Shown here piece by piece: positions 7,404-10,461 of a stretch of DNA of 10,461 bases. The notes beneath the pieces are model-generated. The model ran no database searches and was not told the origin of the DNA. It saw only the letters and a program-made list of their open reading frames with translations. Position 1 is the first letter of the stretch; each line of letters begins with the position of its first letter. The position numbers and the translations under genes are program-made. The stretch lies in the NCBI GenBank assembly GCA_004151065.3, contig NWUY0300117558.1:2254-12714 (forward strand), read 5' to 3'. Source of the stretch: Larix sibirica (Eukaryota > Streptophyta > Pinopsida > Pinales > Pinaceae).

Positions 7404-8017
7404 ATATTTATAGGTCGACCACTAGCTACAGACTGGAAGAATGTGATTGGAAAAATAAGAAAAAAAATGGAGCAATGGGGAACTCAATGCCTTAACCCAC
7501 AAGGTAGAGTGGTCTTGATCAAATTAGTTCTTTCGACGTTAGATATATATCAAAACTCTATTTTGCTAGCTCCAATTAGGGTCTCAAATCAAATTCATCA
7601 ACTACAACGTAAATTCGTATGGCAAGCTAGAAAAGCCAATTCTAAAATGTACCACTTTGTCAATTGGAAATAAGTGTTGGCTCCTATGAGAAAAGGATGA
7701 TTAGCAATTCGAGACATAGGGTTACTAAACAAGGCATTGGATGCAAAAAATTTGTGGAATATTAATACGGGAGATGATGCATGGTGCAAAAGAGGTTATG
7801 AATAGAAATACAATCAGTGTCCACGAAACAGAATTTTGGGTCAGCAATATAACGATGAGCCTTGTACATCTATTTGGAACCTATGCAAAGATTCAATTGA
7901 GATAGTCAAAAATAAATCCTCATGGATGCCAAGGAATAGACAAAGTATCTGAATATGGGAGGAAACATTTTGGGAAGGCCTAAGTTCAACTCACATCCTT
8001 CCTTAAATTAGTTACAA

Positions 8018-8827
8018 AATTGGACAAGGGTAAACAATTTAAATACTCTGGCAGACATCTCATAGTGGAATGCGAATGGGAAGTGGAAAGGTTGGAGGAC
8101 TACAAATCTTGTGATAGAATTATAATATAAATGGAAGAGCATAGTCAAAATTCAAAATGAACTTGCTTGTACATATTGTACAATCAGGGACAGACAGGTT
8201 TGGGATACCAAATTTGGCAGTTATATTGTTAAAGAAGGATATGATATGCAAAATAATGCTCATTGTGATTCACCTAGAAACTCAGTTTCTACCATAATTA
8301 GGATAAGTGATGCTTCACCAAAAATAAAAATGTTTAATTGGCTCCCCTGTTATGAAAGAATTCTAACTTTTGATCATTTGAAGAGGGGAAGGGACCCTCC
8401 CAGTATCATCTATGTAAGCATGAAGAAGAAAATGTAATGCATATGTTCTTGGAATGTCAGTTTGCATTGGAAGTTTGGGAAAAAAAAATGAAGATCTAAG
8501 CATTAATATAGTCATACAAAAAAATTGGAGAGAAGCCTTCGTAACATGGCATAAGAAATACCCAAGGAAGTTCATCAATAAGCCATTACTGAAACAAGTT
8601 TGGAAGGTCCTTCCTTATATTATTTTTTGGAAAATATGGATAGCAAGAAATGTTGTAATATTAAAAAATCAATGGTAGCTCAAGCATAGGTTTTGATGTT
8701 AGAAGCAATCAATAGTAAAGTTCAAGCTAATCAACAAATAACGGATTTGACAATTGAGGAAAAAATATGGATACGAAGACTACTTGATCATCTTGCTCAA
8801 AGAATTCAAAAGCTTAATCGAAAGTAA
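8018..8827 (+). other. C-terminal zf-RVT region of ORF2
   Basis: This follows the thumb-like region (GRVVLIKLVLS, LLAPIRVSNQIHQLQRKFVW up to ~7620, then LAIRDIGLLNKALDAKNLW). DRQVWDTKFGSYIVKEGYDM and PKIKMFNWLPCYERILTFDH (to ~8375) match the typical approach to zf-RVT. The zinc-binding part reads YHLCKHEEENVMHMFLEC (8404-8457), keeping Cys 8413, His 8440 and Cys 8455. The first Cys is Tyr (TAT, 8404-8406). The tail has VWKVLPYIIFWKIWIARN, typical of this end. No RNase H motif follows. Confidence 0.8.
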
Positions 8828-9117
8828 AAAGGGAAAATCAAATGGCTTTTGAGAATTGAAACCGCCGGGATTGTTATAGCATCTTTTGTGACATTTGTCC
8901 CAAAGATGCTTATGATGGTCTGATCTTTATCCTTTTACCTATTTTGCAGACTTTCTTAATCCATTGTGATGTATGAACAACATAGTATCTTGGAAAACTC
9001 CTTAAATATTTGTATTTTCCAAGGAAGACGCAATCTACAGTGGGCTAGCCCGCGTATACACAACTTGTCTTTGTCTAGCCTGCCTATGTGTGTATTCGAG
9101 GGTAAAAAATAAAAATA
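8828..9117 (+). other. LINE 3' UTR and A-rich tail
   Basis: Non-coding sequence after the ORF2 stop. It contains a 9-bp perfect inverted repeat, CTTGGAAAA (8989-8997) with TTTTCCAAG (9015-9023), around a 17-base loop, and a palindrome GGGCTAGCCC (9042-9051). It ends in an A-rich run, TAAAAAATAAAAATAAG, near 9103-9119, which is the probable degraded poly(A) tail. The exact end is uncertain because no target-site duplication was found. Confidence 0.6.
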
Positions 9118-10055
9118 AGTTGTTTTATGGGAAAAAATTTCAATTACGATTGTTCCCAATTACCCAAATCCTGTAAATAACCATCTCTAACTTCCACAAC
9201 TACCTCTTCGTCAATATTAAATAGGCACAAATGAAAGAAAAAGCCAGTCTTAGTTCTTTTCATTAGCGTTTGGCAGATTGAGCATTGTAGAGAGTATACC
9301 CTCATGTTGTTCAACTAAAACCAGATTCCACAAAAGCCACTTGTCCCGTGTCTACAAAATTCCACATCCCCTATCTGAAACATTGTATTTCCAAGCCTTC
9401 TCGTGAGCTTTATTTATGTCAAAGAATTGTAGGGATTCTCTTAGGCATACTTGTTAAACTAATATTCGGATTGAAAGTCGGGCGTTTGGAGGCCCAGGTG
9501 GAAGAAATCTGATCTCAGTGTCAAAATAGTGCCACCGTGAGACTCGGGTGATACCATTCTATTGTTTTCTTACTATTTACTTTTATATAAAAGAATTCTC
9601 TTTTTTCATCCATATCAATTGTTCAAATCTTGTTTGTGAATGTTTAATTATGGATGTGTAATTCTGTAAGTTCATTCATTATTATAATCTTTGCATCAAT
9701 AACTATCTCTTACTAGTTTTTGTTCCCTTTTTAGTTATCAAAGTCCTAGATTTGCATAATTCGCAGATCTTTGCCCGCCAAAAAGGAAATGCAACCACCT
9801 CGCGACTTTAAAGCTTTCCTCTTTTACCAATCATCTTATTAATATGAGGAGCGCCACCCACAAACTCTCCAACACACAATCTGCTATCGACAAACCCTCC
9901 TCCTAGATCTAAATCATCAAAATCACCAAGGGATCATACCCAACCTAAGCCACACCAACTCTTAACATTCTTGGATTTAAGTGTCTCCTCCTAGCTACTT
10001 TGTAGGGTTCAGGCTCTTTGAAACCAACGGTGCTAATTAAATTTAACTTTTTTCC
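9118..10055. other. Intergenic stretch with no recognisable gene
   Basis: Neither strand shows a sustained or recognisable reading frame. Points seen: a pyrimidine/A-rich strand bias at about 9780-9960, and an 8-base TGATACCA (9549-9556), which on the minus strand is TGGTATCA, the first eight bases of the initiator-Met tRNA primer-binding site used by many LTR elements. Nothing else identifies a transposon, so it is left unassigned. Confidence 0.5.
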
Positions 10056-10059
10056 AGAA

Positions 10060-10325
10060 GAAAAAAAAACTACTATTGATATTCATTAACGAATCAAATA
10101 GTACAAAGATTGTCTTGGTTTGTATGAAACCAAAAAGCCAACATCAGAAAATGGAAATTCCTGTAATATCAAAGTCCATTCAGAGATTAGCTGCAGAGTA
10201 ACTTTTCTTAGAAGATACAAGCAAAAATTGGAAACTGAAAAAGTCTAAAAATGATAACTATCCATAGCTGAGAATACCATCTATAGCCCTCATCCCTAGC
10301 ATTCTTCAAAAGACAATACCAGAGA
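10060..10325 (-). terminator. Probable 3' UTR and poly(A) region of the right-edge gene
   Basis: On the minus strand this follows the stop of the terminal exon. It is U-rich with no reading frame. AATGAA (complement of 10082-10087) resembles a plant near-upstream poly(A) element, followed by AATATCAATAG and a run of T (complement of 10061-10069). Cleavage would fall near 10055-10075. The assignment depends on the exon call and is an inference. Confidence 0.4.
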
Positions 10326-10454
10326 CTAGTCAAAAAAATAAACGTCACCCTGATCTTGGATGACATTGTCCAACCATTCTTCCCAAATCAGAGTACCTTC
10401 AGAACCTTCAAGAGCTTGTTTAAATAGTTTGTCAGCCATAGAGTTGTGTTCTCT
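10326..10454 (-). CDS. Probable 3'-terminal exon of an unidentified host gene
   Basis: Read on the minus strand from the right edge, the frame gives REHNSMADKLFKQALEGSEG, then TLIWEEWLDNVIQDQGD, then VYFFD and a TAG stop (10326-10328). The composition is that of an ordinary soluble acidic protein end: balanced, with Trp and no low complexity, unlike the translated noise elsewhere. An in-frame TAG at 10455-10457 lies in TATATAG, which can serve as an intron 3' end. The exon would then start at 10454 and the gene continue beyond the window. Alternatively the ATG at 10437-10439 would begin a 37-codon small protein, which seems less likely. I do not recognise the family and assign no function. 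It appears to be the only undecayed coding sequence in the window. Confidence 0.45.
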   Translation of the reverse strand, partial: REHNSMADKLFKQALEGSEGTLIWEEWLDNVIQDQGDVYFFD

Positions 10455-10461
10455 CTATATA

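Larger units (their letters stand above)
5114..8827 (+). pseudogene. LINE ORF2 remnant (endonuclease-reverse transcriptase)
   Basis: ORF2 of L1-type LINEs nicks target DNA and copies the element RNA onto the nicked end. The domain order survives but the frame changes about a dozen times. With frame given as start position modulo 3: 2 (5114 to ~5460), 0 (~5520-5775), 2 (5777 to ~6145), 1 (6151 to ~6360), 2 (6389-6577), 1 (~6560-6620), 0 (to 7036), 2 (7037 to ~7105), 0 (~7106-8000), 2 (8018-8400), 1 (8401 to ~8490), 0 (to 8668), 2 (8669-8827). Stops include 5246, 5556, 5568, 7182, 7671 and 7698. The last readable part has TIEEKIWIRRLLDHLAQRIQ and ends at TAA 8825-8827. The detailed domains are listed separately. 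It is long dead. Confidence 0.92.
3583..9117 (+). mobile_element. Degenerate plant L1-type LINE, nearly full length
   Basis: The order is 5' UTR (about 3583-3745), ORF1 with DUF4283 and a zinc knuckle (3746-5114), ORF2 with apurinic-type endonuclease, reverse transcriptase and C-terminal zf-RVT (5114-8827), 3' UTR, and an A-rich tail near 9104-9117. This is the standard layout of plant L1-clade non-LTR retrotransposons, which insert by target-primed reverse transcription. Length (about 5.5 kb) is close to that of complete family members. Both reading frames are destroyed by stops and frame changes, so the copy is not autonomous. No target-site duplication could be found by eye, so both ends are approximate. 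The left end is set by where similarity to copy A stops, the right end by the A-rich run. No RNase H domain is seen. Confidence 0.92.

Noticed and set aside
3560-9150. Target-site duplication flanking the LINE
   Set aside because: Sequence after the A-rich tail was compared by eye with that near 3560-3640. No convincing repeat of 7 or more bases was found.
9300-9430. Minus-strand string DINKAHEKAW resembling an RT motif A (DIEKAYDHVNW)
   Set aside because: The resemblance covers about ten residues. No other RT motif lies on either side in any frame, and the adjoining upstream sequence does not fit.
1-10461. CRISPR array, tRNA or rRNA genes, bacterial-type operons
   Set aside because: No evenly spaced palindromic repeats with unique spacers, no tRNA-like A/B box pair in cloverleaf context and no rRNA-like sequence were seen.

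Overview
The window looks like AT-rich nuclear DNA of a seed plant, almost all of it intergenic and made of decayed mobile elements. The plant assignment rests on several things. There is a LINE of the plant L1 type, with a DUF4283/zinc-knuckle ORF1 and an APE-RT-zf-RVT ORF2. There is a remnant of a plant Ty3/gypsy-type aspartic protease and an LTR-like stretch with Ty1/copia features. Splice and TATA signals are plant-like. No bacterial-style gene organisation is present. The species cannot be named from the sequence.

Layout. 3-554: probable copia-type LTR (solo or partial) with a cluster of W-box hexamers in its U3-like part. 579-837: MITE-like segment with short terminal inverted repeats and a TA flank. 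991-1050: (GT)14(GA)16 microsatellite. 1094-1603 and 3080-3582: two diverged direct copies of one ~0.5 kb repeat, each ending in ~115-bp modules that also recur at 1604-1723 and 2196-2300. 1836-2155: broken gypsy-type protease. 2424-3051: tandem duplications of 38, ~67 and 115 bp; the only ambiguous base (N, 2937) sits exactly at the junction of the 115-bp pair. About 3583-9117: nearly full-length but dead LINE on the + strand. 9118 to ~10055: no recognisable gene. ~10060-10454, minus strand: probable last exon and 3' UTR of a host gene that continues past the right edge.

The LINE is the main feature. ORF1 (3746-5114) has about a dozen in-frame stops and one frame change. ORF2 (5114-8827) changes frame about a dozen times. 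The domain order can still be read: endonuclease, reverse transcriptase motifs 0-7, then a C-terminal zinc-binding segment. ORF1 and ORF2 meet in a one-base TAATG stop/start overlap, the arrangement known to allow termination-reinitiation in some bicistronic non-LTR elements. Several catalytic or metal-binding residues are lost. Many stops can be explained as C-to-T changes in Gln or Arg codons, as expected of an old methylated plant transposon.

No intact protein-coding gene lies fully inside the window, and I found no convincing new multi-gene system. The points most worth following are the W-box-rich LTR, the repeat pair with its ~115-bp modules, the N at a tandem junction, the UAAUG coupling site, and the terminal exon at the right edge.
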